A stretch of 64,000 bases of DNA from contig NZ_PYWA01000008.1 of the NCBI RefSeq assembly GCF_003056335.1, positions 1 through 64,000 on the forward strand, written 5' to 3'. Positions 8,418 through 15,204 of the stretch are shown here, one piece after another. The notes below the pieces were generated by a model. That model was not told where the DNA came from, made no database searches, and saw only the letters and a list, made by a program, of their open reading frames with translations. Numbering within the stretch: position 1 is the stretch's first letter; each line of letters begins with the position of its first letter. Position numbers and translations under genes: made by a program. This DNA comes from Paracoccus indicus (GTDB lineage Bacteria; Pseudomonadota; Alphaproteobacteria; Rhodobacterales; Rhodobacteraceae).

Positions 8418-9518
8418 CTATTCCAATTGGTCCAGCATAGCTGCTACTGCGGCCTCCAGCTTACGACGGTCCACGGCAGAGAAGTCGCGCGGCAGACGGA
8501 TCTCCAGCCGACCATTGGCGGCGGTGCATTTCGCGCTGCCCTGTGGGCGCTGCAACTGAAAGGTCGTCTTGGCCTTGGCAGCAGGCGCCGGGCGATCCGA
8601 CGTTGCGGTGCGATCGGTGGGCATGGCCTCCGCCCCACCCTGCCCCGCATATCGCCGAAGCAATTCGACCTCATCGCTTGCCGAGCGCTTGTCCCAGTTC
8701 TTCAGGTCCGACTTGATCGCGGCGGCGATTCCCGGAACATCCTGCAGACGCTGCGCCAATGACAGACCCAACGCGCGAGAGATCTCCTGCGGAAACATCA
8801 GCGCATCGCCCAGGTGTTGGACCAGAGGAATGAAATTCCGGATATAGCTGCGCTTCTGATAACCGGCCGATTTGAACAGGATCGCCACGGCCTTTTCCGG
8901 GTCCGGTTCGGCCGTCTGCGGATCTTGCGCATATCTGAGAGCCAACTGCGCCATTTCAGCAAAGGAGATATCCTTGCGGATCAGGTTCTCATCCACCATG
9001 CGGCGATAGAGTTGTTCAAGCTGGTCCCCACGCGCCGCGATACCTGCCGGTATACGCCCCCACTTTTCGGTTTCACCGGTGTCGTCACGCAGCTTCCGAT
9101 AAGCTGAAAGACGGCGGTACCCTTGAATCAACTGGTACCGCCCCTCGCCCGAGGGCTCGACCTGGATCGGATTCGACAGACCTATATCGCGGATCGAGGC
9201 GATCAATTCGACCAGCTCAAGATCGGCCACGGGTTTACGGTCGCGAACCAGCTTCGATGTGTCGATCAGATCCAGATCGATCATGTCTGTGATCAGACCC
9301 GCACGCTTCAGGCGGACATGCTCCTGCGCCAAGGCATCGTTCTCGGCCCGAATTCTTGCTTCGATGGCGGCCCGATCCCGGGTGGATTCCGCCGTTTCGA
9401 CAATCGCGGCCGCCATCGGGCCCCTGCGCTGGTCCGCCTTGTCGACCTTCCCCGCGGGGAAGTCGGCGCCTTCGTCTTCGGGAATGTCGATGTCGAACAT
9501 CCGGCGCTTGCGGCTCAT
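8418..9518 (-). CDS. parB: ParB-family plasmid partition protein
   Basis: A 366-residue centromere-binding protein. An N-terminal basic segment (S-R-K-R-R-M-F-D-I-D-I-P-E-D-E) is typical of plasmid ParB/RepB proteins. The ParB/Srx domain at about 90-190 shows P-V-A-D-L-E-L-V-E-L-I-A-S-I-R-D-I-G-L-S-N-P-I-Q-V and Y-Q-L-I-Q-G-Y-R-R-L-S-A-Y, followed by the helix-turn-helix region beginning E-N-L-I-R-K-D-I-S-F-A-E-M-A. The C-terminal part (L-E-I-R-L-P-R-D-F-S-A-V-D-R-R-K-L-E-A-A-V) probably dimerises. The start at 9518 overlaps the parA stop in ATGA. Putative parS palindromes lie inside this gene and just after it. Confidence 0.93.
   Translation of the reverse strand: MSRKRRMFDIDIPEDEGADFPAGKVDKADQRRGPMAAAIVETAESTRDRAAIEARIRAENDALAQEHVRLKRAGLITDMIDLDLIDTSKLVRDRKPVADLELVELIASIRDIGLSNPIQVEPSGEGRYQLIQGYRRLSAYRKLRDDTGETEKWGRIPAGIAARGDQLEQLYRRMVDENLIRKDISFAEMAQLALRYAQDPQTAEPDPEKAVAILFKSAGYQKRSYIRNFIPLVQHLGDALMFPQEISRALGLSLAQRLQDVPGIAAAIKSDLKNWDKRSASDEVELLRRYAGQGGAEAMPTDRTATSDRPAPAAKAKTTFQLQRPQGSAKCTAANGRLEIRLPRDFSAVDRRKLEAAVAAMLDQLE
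9447..9462. promoter_or_regulatory. Putative parS site 2, inside parB
   Basis: CTTCCCCGCGGGGAAG, identical to the copy at 8399 and lying in the 5' part of parB, where it encodes part of the D-F-P-A-G-K stretch. Exact conservation of a 16-base palindrome within coding sequence argues for a protein-binding role. Confidence 0.7.
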
Positions 9519-10819
9519 GCTTGATCCTCCAGCTGGTCCCATGCGGTCAGGACGTGGCCACGAAACTCCTCATAGGCTTGGTCAAAGGTTGCACGTGCGC
9601 GACGCCAGGTTCCCCGTGTCATCTCCCGGTAATCGATCTCGTAGATCGAAGAGAGGAAACGGCCCGACTGTTCTACGGCGCGGGTCAGTTCGATGGGGTT
9701 CTCGGCCATTCGATCTCCGAAGACCTGCCTGAATGCTCCCAGCATCGCTTGGTGCAGTTCATTCGACGGCTCGAAACGCGTCATCAGAAAGCGGATGTCA
9801 GTGAAAGTCTTGGGCAGGGTGATCTTCCCCGTGGGGAAGTTCTCGAAGCCATGGGACAGATCCTCCAGGGCTTCGGACAGCTGTCCGATGAAGCTGGTGG
9901 TGCTGTCGTATTCCCAGTAACCGGGGCCCGAAGGAACATAGAGCATGTCTGCGGCAAAGACCGCATTCATCGACTGATAGCCGATCGCCGGCGGGCAATC
10001 GAAGAGGATCAGGTCGTAGGCATCATCGGCCAGACTGTCCAGAAAGCGCGAGACCGCACCGAAGAAGGTCCATTCGGGATTCAGATGCCGGTATTGAGCG
10101 CTGGCAAATTCGACGAAGGCCGCATTGGCACAGCTTGGAACGATGTCGATGGTGGGCCATGCGGTCGACTTGATGAAATCGGCCGGCCGCAATGTGCCAA
10201 GACCCATGTCGCGGATGGAGGCGGGCAACTTGCGTTGGGGCAGGGCGGTGCCAGATTCGGCCCCGGCACTGGCTAAATTCATTCGATCGGTCTCACGCTC
10301 CAGGTCGCGGGCCATGATCCCCCAGACCGTATGATCCTCACCGACATCGGAGAGACCCATCGAATGCGACAGGGTTGCCTGCGGATCGAAATCGACGACC
10401 AGGACGCGATAGCCGTCCAAGGCTGCGGCATGCGCGAAATGCAACGCCACCGTCGATTTCCCCGCGCCACCCTTGAAGTTGGCGATGGCCGCGCGAAAGG
10501 CACGCTTCCCGTCGGGGCGAGGCGGCATCAGGCTCTTCTTGTTGATACGGACCCGACGGCGCAGTTCATTCACCTCCTCGAGGCTGAACCAGCGCTGCCG
10601 GCCATCCTCCTCGACTTCCCCAAGGGGAAGGTTCGGATCTGCGGCAAGCTTGCCACGAAAGGTCGACTGGTTGATTCGGAAGATCAACTCCGCAACCTCC
10701 CAGCTCGAGAAGCGACGCAAGGTCTTCTCATTTGCGGGGCTGAAGGTCTGACGGCGGATCCAACCCTGCATCTTCAGGGACTGTGCCTGCAATCGGGCGA
10801 GGTCTTCGTGGGTATACAT
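9515..10819 (-). CDS. parA: ParA-family plasmid partition ATPase
   Basis: A 434-residue partition ATPase of the large plasmid type (ParA-Ia/RepA-like). Residues about 35-95 form a MerR-like DNA-binding segment (F-S-S-W-E-V-A-E-L-I-F-R-I-N-Q-S-T-F-R...R-W-F-S-L-E-E-V). The deviant Walker A K-G-G-A-G-K-S-T is at 116-123, Walker A' is V-V-D-F-D-P-Q-A-T, and Walker B-like L-I-L-F-D-C-P-P follows. The ATG at 10819 (M-Y-T-H-E-D-L-A-R-L) is chosen because the residues before it in the longer frame come from the A+T-rich upstream region. It overlaps parB by four bases. ParA and ParB would segregate the replicon, and the N-terminal DNA-binding part suggests autoregulation. Confidence 0.93.
   Translation of the reverse strand: MYTHEDLARLQAQSLKMQGWIRRQTFSPANEKTLRRFSSWEVAELIFRINQSTFRGKLAADPNLPLGEVEEDGRQRWFSLEEVNELRRRVRINKKSLMPPRPDGKRAFRAAIANFKGGAGKSTVALHFAHAAALDGYRVLVVDFDPQATLSHSMGLSDVGEDHTVWGIMARDLERETDRMNLASAGAESGTALPQRKLPASIRDMGLGTLRPADFIKSTAWPTIDIVPSCANAAFVEFASAQYRHLNPEWTFFGAVSRFLDSLADDAYDLILFDCPPAIGYQSMNAVFAADMLYVPSGPGYWEYDSTTSFIGQLSEALEDLSHGFENFPTGKITLPKTFTDIRFLMTRFEPSNELHQAMLGAFRQVFGDRMAENPIELTRAVEQSGRFLSSIYEIDYREMTRGTWRRARATFDQAYEEFRGHVLTAWDQLEDQA
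9824..9839. promoter_or_regulatory. Putative parS site 3, inside parA
   Basis: CTTCCCCGTGGGGAAG keeps both seven-base arms of the palindromes at 8399 and 9447 and differs only in the centre. It lies in the 3' half of parA. The arms are conserved while the centre varies, as expected for a dimeric protein site. Confidence 0.62.
10615..10630. promoter_or_regulatory. Putative parS site 4, inside parA
   Basis: CTTCCCCAAGGGGAAG has the same seven-base arms as the other three palindromes, with centre AA. It lies in the 5' part of parA. With sites at 8399, 9447 and 9824 this gives four copies in 2.3 kb. Confidence 0.6.
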
Positions 10820-11253
10820 GTTGTGCTTGAATCCCAGAACGCTAATTATCGATGTTTTGGCTTTTACGCCTGATTTGCCTTTTTGGCAAAAGACAACTTC
10901 ACTCGAATCCAAAAAAGTCGACAATGCTCGTCGATAGCTCGAATCATCAGCACGGCTTGAGAGTTTCACCCAGCCTCCGATGAAAGCGGAAAATGGGGAC
11001 AGAAAAGCAAGGTTGGCACTCGAATGGGGGACATCGCATCCTGACTACGGGACATTCAATGTGTCCCTCTATACCAATGATACCTGAATTTCTAAGAATG
11101 CAGGGGCAATCAAATTGATCCCTCGGCCTACCTGCTTGACAGAATCGTCAAACAGGACGCAAATGCGATCAGGATGCGGAATTACGTTGGGGCGCCCCAA
11201 GACCTCGCCCGTATCCAGGCAGTAGCCGGACCCTTCCGGCAGCAGGAGCGAAG
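10820..11253. other. Candidate replication origin / control region between parA and the replicase
   Basis: A 434-base non-coding gap between divergent parA and the DnaA-like initiator. Its left part (10840-10940) is A+T-rich with two inverted repeats: TTTGCC-TTTTT-GGCAAA at 10874-10890 and TCGAC/GTCGA at 10918-10934. The middle has repeated GGGACA motifs: 10995-11001, 11028-11033, 11049-11054, and an inverted copy TGTCCC at 11062-11067, the last two forming GGGACATTCAATGTGTCCC. A further short palindrome ATCAAATTGAT is at 11109-11119. This layout (promoter-like A+T-rich part plus short repeats beside an initiator gene) is what a plasmid origin looks like. I found no clear consensus DnaA box. 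Confidence 0.5.
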
Positions 11254-11928
11254 ATGCAGGTGATCAAACCCGTCGGCCGAGAGGCGGCGGCGCGCAAATA
11301 CGACATTCTGTCGGCATTGCTGGCGCATGGTCTGGCAGGCGATCAGAACTTGCAGCGGCTGGTTCTGCGCCTGATATCGCTGATCACGACTCGCTACAAC
11401 TGGCAACGCAACGACCTGTCGATCGGCCAGAAGGAGATCGCCCGTCTCTGGTGCGTCGACGAACGTACCGTCAAACGCGACATGGCGAGACTACGGGCCT
11501 TGGGGTGGATCACCGTCAAGCGACAAGGCGCCCGGGGCCGCGTGTCGGTCCTGGCCTTGGACCTTGATCGCATTCTCCTCGACACGCGTCCCGCCTGGAC
11601 GAACATCGGCAGCGATTACGTCACGCGCATGTCCGGTCAAACCGATCCCGAACCGGCAGCCAACGTGGTGCCCTTCCGTCGAAGCGAGTCCGAGGACATG
11701 CCGGGCGCATGGGGTACGATGCGAGCCATGTTGCGGGCCGAGGATCAGGCGCTTTTCGATGCCTGGTTCGCCCCTTTGACGGATGCCGGTCAGGAGCATG
11801 GTATCCTGCATCTGGCGGCGCCCTCGCGGTTTCACGCAACCTATGTGCGCACGCATTTGATGGGACGCTTGACCATCGCCGCACGTCGGTCAGGAACCGA
11901 TGTGCAGGCAGTCCGCCTGATACCATAG
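11254..11928 (+). CDS. DnaA-like plasmid replication initiator
   Basis: A 224-residue protein with two parts. Residues about 25-105 form a winged-helix region (L-S-I-G-Q-K-E-I-A-R-L-W-C-V-D-E-R-T-V-K-R-D-M-A-R-L followed by G-W-I-T-V-K-R). Residues about 150-215 resemble domain I of DnaA: W-G-T-M-R-A-M-L, then D-A-W-F-A-P-L, then L-H-L-A-A-P-S-R-F-H-A-T-Y-V. There is no AAA+ Walker motif and no DnaA domain IV. Rhodobacterales are known to carry a DnaA-like class of plasmid replicase next to parAB, and this gene has that position and make-up. AGGAG lies seven bases before the ATG. Without the parAB context it could be read as a plain transcription regulator. Confidence 0.78.
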   Translation: MQVIKPVGREAAARKYDILSALLAHGLAGDQNLQRLVLRLISLITTRYNWQRNDLSIGQKEIARLWCVDERTVKRDMARLRALGWITVKRQGARGRVSVLALDLDRILLDTRPAWTNIGSDYVTRMSGQTDPEPAANVVPFRRSESEDMPGAWGTMRAMLRAEDQALFDAWFAPLTDAGQEHGILHLAAPSRFHATYVRTHLMGRLTIAARRSGTDVQAVRLIP

Positions 11929-11994
11929 TGCCCCCGGAGGAGATGGCGCATTCACACGCCATGGGGGTGAACCGAGACAAGAGGAGGGGCCTGC

Positions 11995-13224
11995 ATGGAT
12001 TTTACCATCACGCCGGAGCTGGACGATCTTCGCGGTCGGATCGCCGCATTCGTTGAAAGCCGCATCATCCCGCATGAAGCCGACCCTGCGGCCTATGACC
12101 ATCACGGCAATATCGACGACGCGTTGCTTGCGGAATTGCGCGCCCAAGCCCGTGCCGAGGGGCTGTGGTGCCTGCAATTGCCCGAACGCGACGGCGGGCT
12201 TGGCGTCGGCATTCAGGGCATGGCCGTCTGCTACGAGGAGATGAACCGTTCGATCTTCGGTCCGGTGGTCTTCAACGCGGCAGCCCCGGACGATGGCAAC
12301 ATGATGGTGCTGTCCAGGCTGGCGACACCGGAACAGCGCGACCGCTGGCTGGCACCGATCGCGCAAGGGCGGGTCAGATCGGCCTTCGCGATGACCGAAC
12401 CCGCTCCGGGTGGCGGGTCGGACCCCTCGATGATCCGGACGCGGGCGGTGCGGCAGGGGGACCATTACCTCGTGACCGGCCGCAAGTGGTTCATCACTGG
12501 CGCAGAAGGTGCGCAGCACTTCATGCTTCTGGCGCGCACCTCGGATGGCCCCAAGGATGCGCTGACCGCGATGATGTTCGACGCAGCGCAACCCGGCTGG
12601 CGGATCCTGCGGCGCATCGGCATCATGGGTCCCGAAGAACACGGCGGACATTGCGAGTTGGAGTTCGACGGCCTGCAGATTCCGGTCGAGAATGTCATCC
12701 TGGCCGAGGGCAAGGGCATGCGCGTCACCCAGACCCGCCTTGCCCCCGCGCGGTTGACCCATTGCATGCGCTGGCTGGGGCTGGCCAAGCGCTGCATGCA
12801 GATCGCGCAGGACTACGCAGAGACGCGCGAGGGTTTCGGCATCCGCCTGGCGGACCGCGAAACCGTGCAGGTCGCCACGGGCGATCTGGCCATGCGGATC
12901 GAGATCGGGCGCCTGCTGGTCATGCGCGCGGCGTGGGAACTGGACCAGGGGCGCCGGGCAGGGCCCCAGATCTCGATGGCCAAGATCCACGTCGCCAATC
13001 TGTTGCATGATGCCGCCGACCGCGCGATCCAGGTGAATGGCGCGCGCGGCTATTCCACCGACACGGTGCTGGAATGGATCTATCGCTATGCCCGTCAGGC
13101 CCGGCTGGTCGACGGCGCGGACGAGGTTCACAAGATGGTCCTGTCGCGGGCCTTCGCAGGGCAGGGCGCCGATTTCTGGTCGTGGCCGGTCGCGGATGCA
13201 GGGGACGCCGATGACGCAGGATGA
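11995..13224 (+). CDS. Acyl-CoA dehydrogenase
   Basis: A 409-residue cytoplasmic FAD enzyme that introduces a double bond into an acyl-CoA. Visible features are the N-terminal helical domain, the FAD/substrate-binding motif A-M-T-E-P-A-P-G-G-G-S-D-P-S at about 133-146, the W-F-I-T-G-A segment, and the C-terminal helical domain ending with G-A-R-G-Y-S-T-D-T-V-L-E-W-I-Y-R-Y-A-R. It resembles the branch found next to APH-fold kinases rather than short-chain enzymes. The start has a strong GAGGAGG upstream. Its 3' end overlaps the next gene by 14 bases. Confidence 0.9.
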   Translation: MDFTITPELDDLRGRIAAFVESRIIPHEADPAAYDHHGNIDDALLAELRAQARAEGLWCLQLPERDGGLGVGIQGMAVCYEEMNRSIFGPVVFNAAAPDDGNMMVLSRLATPEQRDRWLAPIAQGRVRSAFAMTEPAPGGGSDPSMIRTRAVRQGDHYLVTGRKWFITGAEGAQHFMLLARTSDGPKDALTAMMFDAAQPGWRILRRIGIMGPEEHGGHCELEFDGLQIPVENVILAEGKGMRVTQTRLAPARLTHCMRWLGLAKRCMQIAQDYAETREGFGIRLADRETVQVATGDLAMRIEIGRLLVMRAAWELDQGRRAGPQISMAKIHVANLLHDAADRAIQVNGARGYSTDTVLEWIYRYARQARLVDGADEVHKMVLSRAFAGQGADFWSWPVADAGDADDAG

Positions 13225-14227
13225 CCGCTTCGCAGGGCTGAAACCTTGGCTGGACCTGAGATTCGGCGAAGGGGTTTACACCCTGCGACCCATCGCAGGG
13301 GGCCAGTCGAATCCCACATGCATGGTCGATCACGGCGACCGCCGGATGGTCCTGCGCACGCAGCCCATGGGACCCATCCTGAAAGGCGCCCATGCCATCG
13401 ATCGCGAATATCGCGTTCTGACCGCCCTGCAGGGAAGCGATGTCCCCGTCCCCGAACCCATTCTCTACTGCGATGACGCGGACATCATCGGGCGGCCATT
13501 CTACCTGATGCAGCGATTGGAAGGGCGGGTCTTTCACGACAATTCGCTGCCGGGGCTAACCTCGGCCGAGCGTGCCGACATCTTCGGCGAGATGGCCCGC
13601 GTCATGGCGCGTCTGCACGCCGTCGATCCCGCGGCCGTTGGTCTGTCCGACTTCGGACGCCCCGAGGGATACTATCCGCGCCAGATCTCGCGCTGGTGGC
13701 AACAGTGTCAGGCTTCCGAGGTTCTTCGACGCGATCCGATCGCCTCCTTGCCCGTGCTGCATGACTGGTTGCAGGCGAACCTGCCACGACAGGAGGAACG
13801 CGTTTCCATCGCGCATGGTGATTTTCGGCTTGGTAACCTGATCTTTGCCCCCGATGCGCCGCGCGTCATCGGTATTCTGGACTGGGAGCTTTCAACCCTT
13901 GGCCCGGCCTTGGCCGATCTGGGTTTTGCCTGCATGGCGTGGCGCACGTCACCCGATCAGTTCGGCGGCATCGCGGGGCTGGACCTTCAGGCCTTGGGCA
14001 TTCCCGCGCGCAGCGAGTTCGTGGAAAGCTATTATCGGCACGCCGTTCCGACCCCGCCCTTGCAGCCCTTCCACGAAGCTTTTGCCCTGTTCCGCTTTGC
14101 GGCGATCTTCGTGGGCATCGCGGATCGGGCAGCGGCCGGAAATGCCGCGGGGCAGGGGGCCGGTGATCTGGCTCCGTTGGCTGCGGTCTTCGCCGAACGT
14201 GGCCTGCAGATTGCCATGGGGACCTGA
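13211..14227 (+). CDS. APH-fold phosphotransferase (acyl-CoA dehydrogenase-associated type)
   Basis: A 338-residue kinase-fold protein of the aminoglycoside phosphotransferase superfamily. Motifs: an N-terminal glycine-rich loop (I-A-G-G-Q-S-N-P-T), the catalytic loop I-A-H-G-D-F-R-L-G-N-L-I-F at about 200-212 and the metal-binding I-G-I-L-D-W-E-L-S-T-L-G-P just after. Members beside or fused to acyl-CoA dehydrogenases (the ACAD10/11 type) phosphorylate 4-hydroxyacyl-CoAs, which the dehydrogenase partner then helps convert for beta-oxidation. The 14-base overlap with the dehydrogenase supports the same pairing here. Antibiotic resistance is unlikely. Confidence 0.85.
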   Translation: MTQDDRFAGLKPWLDLRFGEGVYTLRPIAGGQSNPTCMVDHGDRRMVLRTQPMGPILKGAHAIDREYRVLTALQGSDVPVPEPILYCDDADIIGRPFYLMQRLEGRVFHDNSLPGLTSAERADIFGEMARVMARLHAVDPAAVGLSDFGRPEGYYPRQISRWWQQCQASEVLRRDPIASLPVLHDWLQANLPRQEERVSIAHGDFRLGNLIFAPDAPRVIGILDWELSTLGPALADLGFACMAWRTSPDQFGGIAGLDLQALGIPARSEFVESYYRHAVPTPPLQPFHEAFALFRFAAIFVGIADRAAAGNAAGQGAGDLAPLAAVFAERGLQIAMGT

Positions 14228-14284
14228 TGGGAACCGCGGCGGCCCCGTGACGTTTCCATGCAGCCCCAACAGGAAGGTTTCGCC

Positions 14285-14650
14285 ATGTCCCGCCCGTTCT
14301 TTCAGATCGCCTTCGGCATCTCGGCCCTGATGATCGGCCTGTCAGGTCCGGTGATGGCGCAGGACGCCCAAGGCAAACCTTCGGCCGTCTCGTCCGAAGC
14401 GACCAATGACAGCGCGGCACCAGCCTGCACCGACGAATCCGGAACGGCTGAACCCGCGACCAGTCCCGCCCCGTCAGAAGATGGCACTGCCGCCGAGAAC
14501 ACCGGCACCACGGGTTGGAGCGGCGGCACGGGTGGATCGCAGCTGGGCACCAACACACAAGGAGCAATCGAGCGGTCGCCGACGTGGCAGCCGCCCACGG
14601 CGCGTGGTCTGGATCTGAAGGGCGAGCCGGACGAAACGCAGACGTGCTAA
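14285..14650 (+). CDS. Small exported protein of unknown function
   Basis: A 121-residue protein with a clear signal peptide (M-S-R-P-F-F-Q-I-A-F-G-I-S-A-L-M-I-G-L, probable cleavage after V-M-A-Q). The mature part is low-complexity, rich in Ser, Thr, Ala, Pro and Glu, with a glycine-rich patch near residue 85 and a C-terminal Cys. I recognise no domain. The ATG at 14285 follows AGGAAGG. It ends four bases inside the convergent gene to its right. Confidence 0.6.
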   Translation: MSRPFFQIAFGISALMIGLSGPVMAQDAQGKPSAVSSEATNDSAAPACTDESGTAEPATSPAPSEDGTAAENTGTTGWSGGTGGSQLGTNTQGAIERSPTWQPPTARGLDLKGEPDETQTC

Positions 14651-15015
14651 GCGTCGTCCAGACGCAAGCGCAATCCGTCGCGGTTCAGGAACTCGCCATC
14701 GCGGATCAGGGTGCGGTCGGCATGCATCGCCTTGACCAAGGCATCCAGCCGGGTCTTGGCGACATCATCGGGCACGATGCCTTCGCGTCCGGCGCGGAAC
14801 AGGGCAACCGCATCCCAAGCGACCCCGGCACTGTCTAGGTGCTGTGCCAGCACGGGCCAGTCCAGCTCATCCCCGATGACATGCAGATGGGCCGACCGCA
14901 GCAGCGTGATGCGCCCGTCGTTCAATCCCAGCAAGACCACCAGCATGGTAAAGCCGTCGGAATCGCTCAGCGATTTGGCCAGCCATTCGTCGAAGTCGGT
15001 TGCGTGGTCGATCAT
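14647..15015 (-). CDS. Small protein of unknown function downstream of tRNA-Sec
   Basis: A 122-residue soluble protein without signal or membrane segment, rich in Asp, Leu and Arg (M-I-D-H-A-T-D-F-D-E-W-L...F-L-N-R-D-G-L-R-L-R-L-D-D-A). I do not recognise the family. It begins 22 bases past the 3' end of tRNA-Sec on the same strand, so it may be co-transcribed with that tRNA. An in-frame ATG at 15027 is an alternative start; 15015 has a weak GGAA upstream. Confidence 0.55.
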   Translation of the reverse strand: MIDHATDFDEWLAKSLSDSDGFTMLVVLLGLNDGRITLLRSAHLHVIGDELDWPVLAQHLDSAGVAWDAVALFRAGREGIVPDDVAKTRLDALVKAMHADRTLIRDGEFLNRDGLRLRLDDA

Positions 15016-15037
15016 CTTGTTCCGCATCAGTTGGTGA

Positions 15038-15133
15038 TGGCGGAGAGGAATGGGAGTCGAACCCACCCGGGACAGGCTCGCTGCCCCAACCGGATTTGAA
15101 GTCCGGCCGCCCCACCAGAGACGATTCCCCTCC
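15038..15133 (-). tRNA. selC: tRNA-Sec (anticodon UCA)
   Basis: A 96-base selenocysteine tRNA. The 8-bp acceptor stem GGAGGGGA pairs with TCCTCTCC (one G-T pair) and is followed by an encoded GCCA 3' end. The long D-arm region (G-T-C-T-C-T-G-G-T-G-G-G-G), the anticodon loop C-T-T-C-A-A-A with anticodon TCA at 15097-15099, and a long variable arm match bacterial tRNA-Sec closely. It reads UGA as selenocysteine when charged by SerRS and converted by SelA. It supports the in-frame UGA of fdoG and sits about 4 kb from selB, with the put genes between. Confidence 0.97.
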
Positions 15134-15204
15134 GCAGCCAAGTCGATGCCTGGCACGTTCCACAGATGGACCGCGCCAAGCGCCTTGGCAAGGGGAGGGG
15201 GCGA

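Noticed and set aside
13211..14227. Aminoglycoside resistance gene
   Set aside because: The APH-like kinase overlaps an acyl-CoA dehydrogenase and has the features of the metabolic branch.
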